Shown in pieces: positions 54,397-63,076 of a DNA stretch of 64,000 bases. Every line of letters starts with the position of its first letter. Positions within the stretch are counted from its first letter, which is position 1. Made by a program: the position numbers and the translations under genes. Source of the DNA: Pseudovibrio sp. Tun.PSC04-5.I4 (GTDB taxonomy: Bacteria; Pseudomonadota; Alphaproteobacteria; Rhizobiales; Stappiaceae); NCBI RefSeq assembly GCF_900104145.1, contig NZ_FNLB01000006.1, positions 4,404,501 to 4,468,500 on the forward strand. Reading direction: 5' to 3'. The notes beneath the pieces are model-generated. The model made no database searches. It was not told where the DNA came from and saw nothing but the letters and a program-made list of their open reading frames with translations.

Positions 54397-54825
54397 TTAG
54401 CCTAGCACTGCACGGATCTTATCCGCATTGGCTTTCAGCACGTCGCTGTTTTCCATCTCGCCGCTATGCGGGCGTAAGGAAACACCAGCATGGCGTGGGA
54501 TGACGTGGAAGTGGGTGTGGAATACCATCTGCCCGCCGGCACTCTCATTGAACTGATGGATCGTAATGCCATCCGCATCGAAGGCCTTCTTTACGATCTG
54601 AGCCATTTTCTGCGTTGTTTTGAGGGTGGCGAAGAGGTCAACCTCAGCAATGTCCAAAATGTTGCGAGAGCCGTTCTTTGGCAGAACGAGAACATGGCCA
54701 TCGCCGCGTGGCATGATATCCATGATGACGAGCGTGTTCTCATCCTCAAAAACCTTCTCGCTGGGCAGTTCGCCGCGTAGAATTTTCGCGAAAATGTTCT
54801 GATCATCATATGCAGAGCTGGTCAT
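54397..54825 (-). CDS. HIT-family nucleotide-binding protein
   Basis: The histidine triad is HTHFHVIPR near residue 103. The N-terminus FAKILRGELPSEKVFEDE and LVLPKNGSRNILD are typical of the Hint/PKCI branch. Such enzymes hydrolyse nucleoside phosphoramidates. ATG 54825 with GAGG eight bases upstream gives 142 residues; upstream in-frame starts are possible. Its start lies 283 bases downstream of the DUF482 gene on the same strand. Confidence 0.92.
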   Translation of the reverse strand: MTSSAYDDQNIFAKILRGELPSEKVFEDENTLVIMDIMPRGDGHVLVLPKNGSRNILDIAEVDLFATLKTTQKMAQIVKKAFDADGITIHQFNESAGGQMVFHTHFHVIPRHAGVSLRPHSGEMENSDVLKANADKIRAVLG

Positions 54826-55107
54826 TGTAGGGTCCTCAGTCATCACAGAAATGTTTGGCTTCTTACATATCGCGATTCACTGCTGATTACCCAATGAGAA
54901 TCATGTGTGGTGATCTGGTAAGTGTTGAGAACCCAAAGCAGTTAGATTCGATCAAACTGTTTTGGGTATTGCTTTTGCGCGGATTCCTATCCGAAAACCG
55001 AAGCCACTTTTCGGGAATACCGCACGATCCTACTTAAGAAATCGAATCAAGTTTGGAGGGATTCGTGAGTCCCTTCATGCGGTTGAATCGGTTTTTTAAT
55101 GTGAGTT

Positions 55108-56370
55108 TTAGGTGTCCTGCTGACGGAATGGACCGTGAGAGGAGAGAATTTCTTGTTCATACAGAACGGCTTGGCGTTCTTGATCGAGATAGTGTGCCAC
55201 CGCATTTCTTAAAGAAGGGTTTGCAATCCAGTGCGCGGAATAGGTGAGGTTTGGCATATAGCCACGGGCGAGCTTGTGGGTTCCCTGTGCTCCAGCCTCA
55301 ACGCGCTTTAACCCCTTTGCGATTGCAAACTCGATGGCTTGGTAATAGCAAATCTCGAAATGAAGGCAGGGATGGTCTTCTACACACCCCCAGTTACGAC
55401 CATAGAGCGTATCACTGCCGATCATATTCAGGGCGCCTGCTATGTAGCGTCCCTCGCGTTTGGCCATGATGAGCAGGGTGTGATCTGCCAATCGTTCCCC
55501 CAGCAATGAGAAGAATTTACGGTTGAGGTAGGGAGATCCCCATTTGCGGCTGCTCGTGTCCTTATAAAACTCGTAGAACGCGTCCCAGTGCGCTTCGGAC
55601 AGATCTGGGCCTGTGATCCATTCCACCTCAATATCATGCTCCAGAGCGGTTTTACGCTCCTTGCGGATGCTCTTGCGTTTTCGGGAGGACAGGGCGTTGA
55701 GAAATTCGTCGAAGTTTGCGTAGGTATTGTTGTCCCAGTGGAATTGTTGGTCTGTGCGCAGCAGGAAGCCTTGATCGCCCAATTCCTTCCATTCCTGCTC
55801 GGTGAGGAATGTGAGGTGGGCGGAGGAGCCTTCGATTCTGTTTGTCAGTTCCATCAGGCCGCTGGTCAGAACCTTGACGGCCTTTGCGCGGTTTACATCC
55901 GGTGAGATCAGCAAGCGGCGTCCGGGAACCGGCGTAAAGGGGATGGAGCTTTGGAGTTTGGGATAATAATCACCGCCAACGCGCTCAAGGGCATCAGCCC
56001 ATGCATGGTCGAAGACGTATTCGCCCTGACTGTGGCTTTTGGCATAGGTGGGAACGGCGGCAACGGGTTTGCCGTTCTCTTCCCAATACAGGTGCTGAGG
56101 AATCCATCCAGCATCCCAACCCACACATCCGCTTTCTTCCAATGCTTGCAAAAAAGCGTGAGATAACATCGGATTGAAGCTGGTTCCCTGAGGTGTTGAG
56201 TCAGGGAGTTGATTGATTTCTGGCTGGGTCATTTCAGGTGAATCGATCCAGCCAGCTTGTTCATGCAAAATAGGTGGATAGCCGGGATTTGCCAGAGAGT
56301 CCCAGTCAGCGCTTGGGATCTCATCAAGGGATGAGAGAACTTTCAGAAGAGGCGGATTGGTCTCTGGCAA
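55108..56370 (-). CDS. DUF482/FemAB-like GNAT-fold acyltransferase
   Basis: The 420-residue protein shows the DUF482 pattern: HAFLQALEESGCVGWDAGW, VPTYAKSHSQGEYVFDHAW and YYQAIEFAIAKGLKRVEAGAQGTHK (the last abridged as KRVEAGAQGTHK). The fold contains two GNAT-like halves and resembles enzymes of cell-wall peptide bridge synthesis. The real substrate is unknown. Translation starts at TTG 56370, 11 bases after the GDPD stop, so the genes form an operon. Confidence 0.84.
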   Translation of the reverse strand: MPETNPPLLKVLSSLDEIPSADWDSLANPGYPPILHEQAGWIDSPEMTQPEINQLPDSTPQGTSFNPMLSHAFLQALEESGCVGWDAGWIPQHLYWEENGKPVAAVPTYAKSHSQGEYVFDHAWADALERVGGDYYPKLQSSIPFTPVPGRRLLISPDVNRAKAVKVLTSGLMELTNRIEGSSAHLTFLTEQEWKELGDQGFLLRTDQQFHWDNNTYANFDEFLNALSSRKRKSIRKERKTALEHDIEVEWITGPDLSEAHWDAFYEFYKDTSSRKWGSPYLNRKFFSLLGERLADHTLLIMAKREGRYIAGALNMIGSDTLYGRNWGCVEDHPCLHFEICYYQAIEFAIAKGLKRVEAGAQGTHKLARGYMPNLTYSAHWIANPSLRNAVAHYLDQERQAVLYEQEILSSHGPFRQQDT

Positions 56371-56381
56371 ATTCAGGTATC

Positions 56382-57155
56382 CTAGATTGGGTCTTTGTCT
56401 GGGTTGAAGCCTTCAAAGACGATCTGGTCTGCGTATTTGGCAGCGTTGATCCGGTCTTCTTTGCTGCGAACGGTCCAGGTCATGATCGGCAGGCCGTAGA
56501 ACTCCCGCAGGAAGCTTGTGCCATCCGCAGGCAGATCCTTAACATAGTAGGAAACAAAATGCGGATCAGTCCCTGCCATATGGAGCATCCATGAAATGTG
56601 TTTGCGCTCGTGTTCTGTCAGGCGTTCCAGTTTATCATAGCCAAAGGATGTCATGGAGATTGCACCGCGCGGAATTTGCGGGGCCACGCCTTTCATGCAT
56701 CGCAGCATGTGCTGGTCGAAAGACTTGATTGCCACAGGACCAATGTAAGCGCTGAGCGTGTTGCCTATGGTTTTGATAAACTCGTGTTGGCCGGCTTTAA
56801 GGTTAAGTGATTTGATCTCGATGACCAAAGGCACTTTGCCATTCACCTGTTCCAGGACCTCTTCCAGTGACCAGAGATGATCTGTGGACCCGCGTAGGGA
56901 GAGTTTGCGCAGGTCTGCCAGATCATAGTCGATCACTTGCCCTTCGCCTTCTGTCAGGCGGTCCAGATGCTGATCGTGAAAGACGATGACTCGTCCGTCT
57001 TTCGTTTCTTGCAAGTCAACTTCAATGGAGAAGTTGTTGTCGATTGCAGCCTGAGTGGCTGAAGGGGTGTTTTCCAGAACGCCCGCGTCTTTATCGTGAA
57101 AACCGCGGTGTGCAATCGGACGGCTTGTTAGCCAAGAAAGGTTTTGCATGGGCAT
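56382..57155 (-). CDS. Glycerophosphodiester phosphodiesterase family protein
   Basis: The 257-residue TIM-barrel enzyme has the GDPD motifs IAHRGFHD and ENT (first strand), IEVDLQETKDGRVIVFHDQHLDR with the metal and catalytic residues (EVDLQETKDG, VFHDQHLDRL), and PLVIEIKS. It hydrolyses glycerophosphodiesters to glycerol-3-phosphate and an alcohol. No signal peptide is seen, so it is probably cytoplasmic. It lies between RidA and the DUF482 gene. Confidence 0.9.
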   Translation of the reverse strand: MPMQNLSWLTSRPIAHRGFHDKDAGVLENTPSATQAAIDNNFSIEVDLQETKDGRVIVFHDQHLDRLTEGEGQVIDYDLADLRKLSLRGSTDHLWSLEEVLEQVNGKVPLVIEIKSLNLKAGQHEFIKTIGNTLSAYIGPVAIKSFDQHMLRCMKGVAPQIPRGAISMTSFGYDKLERLTEHERKHISWMLHMAGTDPHFVSYYVKDLPADGTSFLREFYGLPIMTWTVRSKEDRINAAKYADQIVFEGFNPDKDPI

Positions 57156-57220
57156 TATAATCTTTATCAGTCCAATAGAGCTGGTCAGCTGGGCTGACCC
57201 TGTTTGCTCAGCTGGAATAT

Positions 57221-57691
57221 CTAGTTGTCTACGAGTTCGAAGATGGCTTCGATTTCGACAGCGGCGTTGAATGGCAATGCGCCTGCGCTTACGGCTGAGC
57301 GAGCATGATGGCCAGCTTCACCCATTGCAGCGACGAGGAAGTCTGACGCGCCATTTATGACTTTTGGCTGATCTCCAAAGTCACCTTTTGAATTAACAAA
57401 GCCAACGATTTTAACAAGACGCGCGATTTTGGACAGATCGCCCGTTGCAGCTTGGGCCTGTGCCAGCAAGTTGATTGCGCACAAGCGGGCAGCTTCAATC
57501 CCATCTTCAACGCTGAGGTCAGCGCCGACCTTGCCAGTCTTTGCAATCTTGCCGTCCTGCATTGGAAGTTGGCCAGAGATGAAAAGCTGGTTGCCTGTTT
57601 TTACGTAGGGTACGTAATTGGCAGCAGGCGCTGCTGCTTGTGGCAGTGAAACGCCCAGTTTTTCCAGATTTTGAAGTATGATGTTGGACAT
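57221..57691 (-). CDS. RidA/YjgF-family protein
   Basis: RidA proteins hydrolyse reactive enamines and imines. The 156-residue product has YVKTGNQLFISGQLP in the first half and HARSAVSAGALPFNAAVEIEAIFEL near the end (the ARSAV and VEIEAI stretches are the usual family signature). The ATG at 57691 has GGAGG nine bases upstream. It is the first gene of the RidA-GDPD-DUF482 run. Confidence 0.9.
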   Translation of the reverse strand: MSNIILQNLEKLGVSLPQAAAPAANYVPYVKTGNQLFISGQLPMQDGKIAKTGKVGADLSVEDGIEAARLCAINLLAQAQAATGDLSKIARLVKIVGFVNSKGDFGDQPKVINGASDFLVAAMGEAGHHARSAVSAGALPFNAAVEIEAIFELVDN

Positions 57692-57995
57692 CCGAATATC
57701 CCTCCGCTTGAAGTGTTTGTTGCATAAAGTGATGCAATCGCGCGGGAACTCAAGAGAGCGTCTCTTCAAATTTCCGTGCCTGCAATATTGCGGGAAGCCT
57801 CACACCAAAATCAGGCGCGGCGCAAGAGTGCAGGTCCGGTTTTCTACGTGGAAAATGTGTGTCCAATTTGAAAGGTTTACCATTCCTCGTAGTTTCCTTG
57901 CAGAGGGTTTGCGTTGGGGGGCTGGTTTATGCACTCTTTGAGGCTCGGAAGAGGGCGGTTCGCGTGCTCAAGCTTCCGATGTGATCGGAGGTTTT
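57692..57995. other. Divergent region between ridA-like and eipB genes
   Basis: No gene seen. This stretch holds the ribosome site for eipB (GGAGG at 57987) and presumably promoters in both directions. Confidence 0.5.
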
Positions 57996-58925
57996 ATGCG
58001 CTTCAGTTGTCACCGTCGTTTTCTTACCGGGGTTGCTGGGATTTCCCTTTCCCTTGGTTGGCTTGGTCTTCCCAACAATGTTTTATCTGCAGAACTTCAG
58101 CCGCATCGAGCTATCTATGACATGAGATTGTCGAGTGCTGAGAGCGGATCGAAGATTTCTGATGTGACGGGCCGCATGGTTTATGAGCTGTCCGGCTCTG
58201 CCTGCGCCGGGTTTACGGTAGATCTGCGCTTTGTGGTGATGACAACGGACGGCGATGGGGCAGAGAGCGTTACTGATATACGCACCACTTATTATGAGGC
58301 CCCGGATAACGGCAAGCTGACGTTCGCTTATCAAACATTCATTGATGATTATCTGGCGGAGGAAGCACGGGGTACAGCCACGAACCAACCTACAAAGGTT
58401 GATGTGGATCTGGTCGGCCCTGATGTGAAGCAGCTCAGCTTTGATGGGTCCATCATGTTTCCGCTGCAACACTTGCACAGTATGATTGATGCGGCGGCCT
58501 CTGGTCAGCATTTTATGGCGACCAAGCTTTATGATGGCAGTGCGACGGGAGATACGCTGTATGATTCGAGTGTTGTTATTGGCCGTCAGTTGCCTGACCC
58601 ACTTGCGCAGCGGTCTGACCATGCCTTGATGCCAAAAGGTTTAGCACGTGCGGATGCGTGGCCCGTTTCCATTGCCTACTTTGACCTAAATAATAAGGTG
58701 AGAGGCGAGCGATCCCCGGATTATCAGCTGCGGGCGGTTCTTCATGAAAATGGTGTTTCCAGAAGTATGCATTTGAATTACGGGTTGTTTCAGCTGGATG
58801 GCGCGCTGGTTGAGCTTGATCTTAAGCCCATCGTGCCAATGAGTGCCTGCAACACGTCTGCTTCGCTTGAAGAAGAGGTTAGCGTGCCACTTGGTGATGT
58901 GATTGCAGTTGAGCCAATCCGTTGA
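57996..58925 (+). CDS. eipB: EipB-family cell-envelope protein (DUF1849)
   Basis: EipB is a periplasmic beta-spiral protein needed for envelope integrity in Brucella. The 309-residue product has a signal peptide ending near residue 34, the start LQPHRAIYDMRLSSAESGS and GRMVYELSGSACAGFTVD, and a second cysteine near the end (MSACNTS). Two cysteines suit the family disulfide. ATG 57996 has GGAGG close upstream. It is convergent with dinB. Confidence 0.88.
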   Translation: MRFSCHRRFLTGVAGISLSLGWLGLPNNVLSAELQPHRAIYDMRLSSAESGSKISDVTGRMVYELSGSACAGFTVDLRFVVMTTDGDGAESVTDIRTTYYEAPDNGKLTFAYQTFIDDYLAEEARGTATNQPTKVDVDLVGPDVKQLSFDGSIMFPLQHLHSMIDAAASGQHFMATKLYDGSATGDTLYDSSVVIGRQLPDPLAQRSDHALMPKGLARADAWPVSIAYFDLNNKVRGERSPDYQLRAVLHENGVSRSMHLNYGLFQLDGALVELDLKPIVPMSACNTSASLEEEVSVPLGDVIAVEPIR

Positions 58926-58933
58926 AATGGTGT

Positions 58934-60232
58934 TCAGGTGTCTTTGGACGGTTTAAACGAGCGTCCAAGGGATACGATTGAGCTGTCTTTGAATTTACCG
59001 CGCAGCACATCCATAGCCCGTTCTGCTTTAGCCCGTTTGCCTGCCTGTTCATCCAATAGGTCCTCTGGGTCGGCCTGAGTGGCGGGTCCAAGATCGCTGA
59101 TGCCAACGCCAATCAAACGAAACCGGAGTTTTCCATCTGCGACATTTCTTAGGAGCTCATCCGCAGTGCGGTAGATTTTGTCTGCCAGCTGGGTCGGGTC
59201 GTGCAGCATGCGTGAACGGGTGATGGTTTTGAAATCTGAAGTTTTCAGCTTCAATGTTACCGAATGCCCAGAGGTTTCGGCTTTTTTGGAGCGATAAGAT
59301 ACTTTTTCCGTCAGGTCCCAAAGGGTGTTTGAGAGTTGTTCCACATCTGAGACGTCTTTGTTGAAGGTGGTCTCATTGCTGATGCTTTTGGCGCCGCGGT
59401 TGGAGGTAACTGTGCGATCGTCCTCTCCTTGGCAAAGCTTGGAGAGCCGCAGGCCCATGGCGCCGTATTTGCGGGCGAGGTCTGCCGGGTCCTTTTGCTG
59501 GAGCTGACCAATGGTTTTGATGCCATCACGTTCCAGCTTGGCCTGAAATACCTTTCCAACCCCCCAAATGACACTGGTTGGCTGCTTGGCGAGGAAATCT
59601 TTGGTTTCACTGCGGCCAATGATTGAAAACCCACGCGGTTTATCTAGGTCAGAGGCGATTTTCGCGAGAAACTTATTGTGCGCTAGTCCGACTGAGACTG
59701 AGAGGTTGAGTTCTTTTTGGATTTTGAGCGTAAATCTGACAAGCAATTCTGCCGGTGTTGCGCCGTGGAGCTTTTGGGTTCCTGAAAGATCCAGAAAAGC
59801 CTCATCGATAGAAAGAGGTTCGACCAGCGGTGTGAGTTTTTCCATCTCATCGCGGATTTGTTGCCCGACCTGTGAATACAGCTCCATGCGCGGGCGGATG
59901 ACAACGGCCTCCGGGCATCGCTCCAGTGCTTTGAACATGGGCATTGCCGATTTGACGCCGTAAATGCGGGCGATGTAGCAAGCCGCTGACACCACACCAC
60001 GTTGTCCGCCGCCGACGATGACTGGTTTGTCCGAGAGCTCAGGGTTGTCGCGTTTTTCAACGGATGCATAAAAGGCATCGCAGTCGATATGCGCGATTTC
60101 CAAGGTGTCCAGTTCTGCATGAGAAATCACGCGCGGACTGCCACATTTAGGACAGCGCGTCAGTTCTGCCCGAAACCGATGTGTACAGTCCCGGCACATT
60201 GCTTTGAGAGGAGCAGTCGCCTCAGTCATCAT
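58934..60232 (-). CDS. dinB: DNA polymerase IV with an N-terminal zinc ribbon
   Basis: This translesion polymerase has 432 residues. The catalytic residues are visible as Asp50 (HIDCDAFYASVEK) and Asp143-Glu144 (LSIDEAFLDLSG). Before the polymerase core is a Cys4 ribbon: Cys13, Cys16, Cys27 and Cys30. That extension is found in a subset of alphaproteobacterial DinB proteins. It is the last of three genes with DUF3572 and a HAD protein. I saw no SOS box directly upstream, since the gap to the HAD gene is only 30 bases. Confidence 0.93.
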   Translation of the reverse strand: MMTEATAPLKAMCRDCTHRFRAELTRCPKCGSPRVISHAELDTLEIAHIDCDAFYASVEKRDNPELSDKPVIVGGGQRGVVSAACYIARIYGVKSAMPMFKALERCPEAVVIRPRMELYSQVGQQIRDEMEKLTPLVEPLSIDEAFLDLSGTQKLHGATPAELLVRFTLKIQKELNLSVSVGLAHNKFLAKIASDLDKPRGFSIIGRSETKDFLAKQPTSVIWGVGKVFQAKLERDGIKTIGQLQQKDPADLARKYGAMGLRLSKLCQGEDDRTVTSNRGAKSISNETTFNKDVSDVEQLSNTLWDLTEKVSYRSKKAETSGHSVTLKLKTSDFKTITRSRMLHDPTQLADKIYRTADELLRNVADGKLRFRLIGVGISDLGPATQADPEDLLDEQAGKRAKAERAMDVLRGKFKDSSIVSLGRSFKPSKDT

Positions 60233-60262
60233 GGAGTTTAAGTCTCAGTTTGTGTGGTGAGA

Positions 60263-60943
60263 CTAGCTTACCGCAGAGCGGAGCAGGTTTTCAATGAAAT
60301 CACCGGTTTCTTCCCAACAGTTACTTTTAAGAGCGACGTTGGGTAGGTCTGATGATGTTTTGAAGAACCTTGGGTCTGCAATGAAGTGAACAAGGTGGAC
60401 GTGCGGTGTGCTTTTGCCAACAGACAGAATGTTGGTTGGGCTGTCGTCGATAAAGAAGATCGGATGATGTCCGCGTTCAGCACATAACGCTGCAACTGCA
60501 CCGCCTTTGGGGCCGTCATTGGTGACCAGTGGATAATCAATGTTCAGAGACTTCAGCAGATTTTCGCGGATGGTCTTGTTCTCGGCCCCGGGAAGGTTTG
60601 TAAGAATCACAATGTCGCAGTGTTGGGAGAGGCGCTTAAGTTGTTTGGCTGCGTGAGGCACAGGTTCCTGCTTGCCGCCTTCTGATGCAAAGAACGCATG
60701 AATTATCCTCATGCATGCGTCATCACTCAGGTGTTCCCCAGTCTGCACATTGATCATGTTTGCTTTGAGACGGTACGCGACTTCCTTGAAAACGATGCCT
60801 TGCTCGCTCATGAAGCGTTCCAGATGCGGGATGAATTGAAGAAGCACTTCGTCAACATCGCATATGACAAGAGGGTGAGCGCGCCGTTTCAGTTGACTGA
60901 TCTGATGGAGGGCATCTGCGTTGGCTGTTTCTAACTTAGGCAA
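60263..60943 (-). CDS. HAD-superfamily protein
   Basis: The nucleophile motif is ICDVDEVLLQF (Asp at the usual place but with a second Asp-Glu), followed by VILTNLPG and FFIDDSPTNI. It resembles HAD enzymes acting on unknown phosphates. The TTG at 60943 is chosen because AGGAGG lies 11 bases upstream, inside the end of the DUF3572 gene. A TTG at 60964 would add seven residues. It overlaps the DUF3572 stop by eight bases and is coupled to it. Confidence 0.78.
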   Translation of the reverse strand: MPKLETANADALHQISQLKRRAHPLVICDVDEVLLQFIPHLERFMSEQGIVFKEVAYRLKANMINVQTGEHLSDDACMRIIHAFFASEGGKQEPVPHAAKQLKRLSQHCDIVILTNLPGAENKTIRENLLKSLNIDYPLVTNDGPKGGAVAALCAERGHHPIFFIDDSPTNILSVGKSTPHVHLVHFIADPRFFKTSSDLPNVALKSNCWEETGDFIENLLRSAVS

Positions 60944-61235
60944 AGTAGTCCTGGCCTCCTGCAAGTTTTAGGTGAGCTGCTGCAATCATGGTTGGGCGCA
61001 CACCAGCATTTTCCGTGTAGGCCAGCAGAAGCTGTTCGTCCTGCATCATGAATTCCAGCACACCTGCAAGAAATCCCGGTTCGGCCGCTGCGTCGCGAAT
61101 CTCTTGTGGGCCAATGCCGGCCAGAGAGAGGAAACGACCGAGCTGTTCGGGGTTACTTGTGAGAAAGGTGAGAGCACCAATTGCAATTTCCTGTGCAGTA
61201 TCTGCGGTTAAACTGCCGGTTTTGCCTAAATTCAT
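60936..61235 (-). CDS. DUF3572 protein
   Basis: The 99-residue product matches the alphaproteobacterial DUF3572 family: AQEIAIGALTFLTSNPEQLGRFLSLAGIGPQEIR in outline (key TSNPEQLGRFLSLAG) and GFLAGVLEFMMQDEQLLLAY. Its function is unknown. It heads a run with the HAD gene and dinB, divergent from divK. Confidence 0.85.
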   Translation of the reverse strand: MNLGKTGSLTADTAQEIAIGALTFLTSNPEQLGRFLSLAGIGPQEIRDAAAEPGFLAGVLEFMMQDEQLLLAYTENAGVRPTMIAAAHLKLAGGQDYFA

Positions 61236-61388
61236 TGGTGTTTGCCTTTCTGAAACGAATCCGAATTAACTATGTAGCAGGAAATTTAGTGTGGGACTTG
61301 TTCCAATGCCAGTCACTCGATGACTGCCTCACACGTTTATTCATGGCTAAGCCCTCTTTGGGGCCGCTTTTTATGCAGGACTGAACCG

Positions 61389-61760
61389 ATGCAAAAGACC
61401 GTGTTGATTGTTGAAGACAACGAACTCAACATGAAGCTGTTTAACGACCTGCTTGAAGCTCATGGCTATACCACCTTGCAGTCGCGCAGTGGTATGGAAG
61501 CTATTGATCTTGCTCGCGCCCATAAGCCAGACCTGATTTTGATGGATATTCAATTGCCAGAGGTCTCCGGTCTTGAGGTGACGAAGTGGATCAAGGAAGA
61601 CGATGAACTCAAAGCCATTCCGGTGATTGCAGTGACTGCATTTGCCATGAAAGGCGATGAGGAGCGAATCCGTCAGGGTGGATGTGAAGCGTATATCTCC
61701 AAGCCCATTTCCGTTGCTAGCTTTTTAGAGACTGTTTCAGGTTTTTTGAAGGAGAGCTGA
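61389..61760 (+). CDS. divK: Single-domain response regulator DivK
   Basis: DivK controls the cell cycle through PleC/DivJ and DivL in alphaproteobacteria. The 123-residue receiver has Asp53 as the phosphate acceptor (LILMDIQLP), the EDN acidic pair at residues 9-11, the switch Thr near 82 ([13 protein letters not shown]) and Lys near 105 (YISKPISV). No output domain follows. ATG 61389 gives the typical start [18 protein letters not shown]. The next coding gene is rpmG after a 1-kb gap. Confidence 0.93.
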   Translation: MQKTVLIVEDNELNMKLFNDLLEAHGYTTLQSRSGMEAIDLARAHKPDLILMDIQLPEVSGLEVTKWIKEDDELKAIPVIAVTAFAMKGDEERIRQGGCEAYISKPISVASFLETVSGFLKES

Positions 61761-61948
61761 TAGGCAACACGTAACTTGCTATTGCAGCTAATGCTTGAGC
61801 TGTATTCAGCTTGAAGTTGCGCCTCTCCTAAATATCCTCAGCTTGTTCTTGAGTATTCCGACACGTGATGTCAGGTTTAATTGGATGAAAGTTGCATATC
61901 TAAGGTCGTAGGTCTTTGAAACTATACGAAAACACTGTGTGAATTTTA

Positions 61949-62001
61949 CAAGGTGCCTCTGTTCCTGTATTTGCACCGCAGGCAAAGCAGAGGTTTCCTT
62001 G
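61949..62001 (+). ncRNA. Candidate small RNA hairpin
   Basis: Nested complements: CAAGG (61949-61953) with CCTTG (61997-62001), CCTCTG (61956-61961) with CAGAGG (61988-61993), and CCTG (61964-61967) with CAGG (61979-61982). A GTTTTGTTG stretch follows. It resembles a stem-loop at the end of a small RNA or a long divK 3' region. No promoter was identified. Confidence 0.35.
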
Positions 62002-62159
62002 GTTTTGTTGTGTATAGTTTAAGAATCCCCTCCTATTTCAGGAGCGCAATTACCTTAAAGCTTTACTAAAGTCGTAAATGTTGCGATGGTGATATACGGT
62101 GATATCAACGTTAGATAATGCTTGACTAAACATTTGCGGTATTTGTTCAGGTCGATTGC

Positions 62160-62447
62160 TACAATCCCGACAGTGCCGCTCTGCAGACTCCCTACGGAGC
62201 GCTCAGGTCCGCCGCATCTCCTGGGTCCGTGGGGTTGGCCGGCGGGTATACGGGTTCTGAGTGGCCTCCTCGTGTCATCCGGTTCTCGCCGGCCACCGCT
62301 TTCCCTCTCACATTCTATGCCTTTTGTATGATGTTCGCAGTCCAGCGTGTGCAAGGCTTTGCCGTGCCGCTGAGTGTGGCTTGGCTCAGCTCTAATACAG
62401 ATTAGGTGGGCGGAAGGTAAGGCTTCTCACGATAGTATCGGTTCACC
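62160..62447. ncRNA. Candidate structured RNA region, GC-rich
   Basis: An 11-pair helix (62236-62246 with 62285-62295; core TGGCCGGCG and CGCCGGCCA, one G-T pair) encloses CGGGT/ATCCG. Nearby are GCTGAG/CTCAGC (62369-62374 with 62385-62390) and a multi-branched GGTG...CACC unit (62405-62447) holding GAAG/CTTC and CGATA/TATCG. The strand and boundaries are unknown. It does not match tmRNA, SRP RNA or RNase P RNA by eye. Confidence 0.35.
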
Positions 62448-62695
62448 CGTGAAAATCCAAAATACACCCAGCACCGAATTCGGCAGCTTGTGGGGATTAT
62501 ACTCAGAGGACCTGCACTTGTGTGTGGAAATGCTGTCTACCCCTGACAATTGAGAGGCGAAGTGGGTGAGGCGTAGAGCATTGATTTCGACAGTTTTCAA
62601 TTGATCGGGCTTGGCTGAGCAGCTCTGGTTGTTTTTCGTGCGTATTCTTGACTAAATATGAAATCGTCTAGGGCTCGTCGCTGAGCTGCACATAC

Positions 62696-62730
62696 AAAAA
62701 AGGCGCTCGCAATGCTGCAAACGCCTTTTT
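62696..62730. terminator. Intrinsic terminator after rpmG
   Basis: AAAAAAGGCG and CGCCTTTTT close a stem with an inner GCA/TGC hairpin. It lies 25 bases after the rpmG stop (minus strand). Confidence 0.7.
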
Positions 62731-62754
62731 GATAATTCACAATGAACCCGAAGA

Positions 62755-62922
62755 TTACTTGATCTTGGTTTCTTTGAAATCAACGTGTTTTTTTACGACT
62801 GGGTCGTATTTCCGCTTTACCATTTTATCGGTCATGGTGCGGGAGTTCTTTTTTGTTACGTAGAAATAGCCGGTGTCCGCAGTGGACTGCAGCTTGATCT
62901 TAATGGTGGTCGCCTTGGCCAT
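62755..62922 (-). CDS. rpmG: 50S ribosomal protein L33
   Basis: The 55-residue product reads [20 protein letters not shown] near the start, then [21 protein letters not shown] and [14 protein letters not shown]. This is the zinc-free, Cys-lacking alphaproteobacterial L33. A terminator follows. Together with divK and the MFS gene it forms a common alphaproteobacterial neighbourhood. Confidence 0.96.
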   Translation of the reverse strand: MAKATTIKIKLQSTADTGYFYVTKKNSRTMTDKMVKRKYDPVVKKHVDFKETKIK

Positions 62923-63076
62923 CGCTAAGGATCCTGTCTGTTTTCGGCCTTAAGTGGCCAGTTGTTTTGTTTGTCCCGGTGGCACCCTCACACTTCGCTG
63001 GGCGGGGTGCTCTTCCGGTGAAACTTAGGGAATTCAGCGCGCACATTACTAATCACAGGGCTAAAGTCAAGATGCA

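Larger units (their letters stand above)
61761..62754. other. Long gene-free region between divK and rpmG with several stem-loops
   Basis: No protein gene is supported over about 990 bases. Two parts show clear secondary-structure potential: 61949-62001 and 62160-62447. The latter is more GC-rich than its flanks. In several Hyphomicrobiales the diguanylate cyclase gene pleD lies between divK and rpmG; it is absent here. See the two separate ncRNA candidates. Confidence 0.6.

Noticed and set aside
62160..62447. tmRNA, 4.5S/SRP RNA or RNase P RNA
   Set aside because: I looked for the tag-peptide coding piece, the SRP GGAAG loop and RNase P core motifs on both strands and found none.
62461..62490. 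Palindrome CCGAATTCGG near 62475
   Set aside because: A 10-base palindrome around an EcoRI-type site is expected by chance at this scale, and nothing nearby supports a function.
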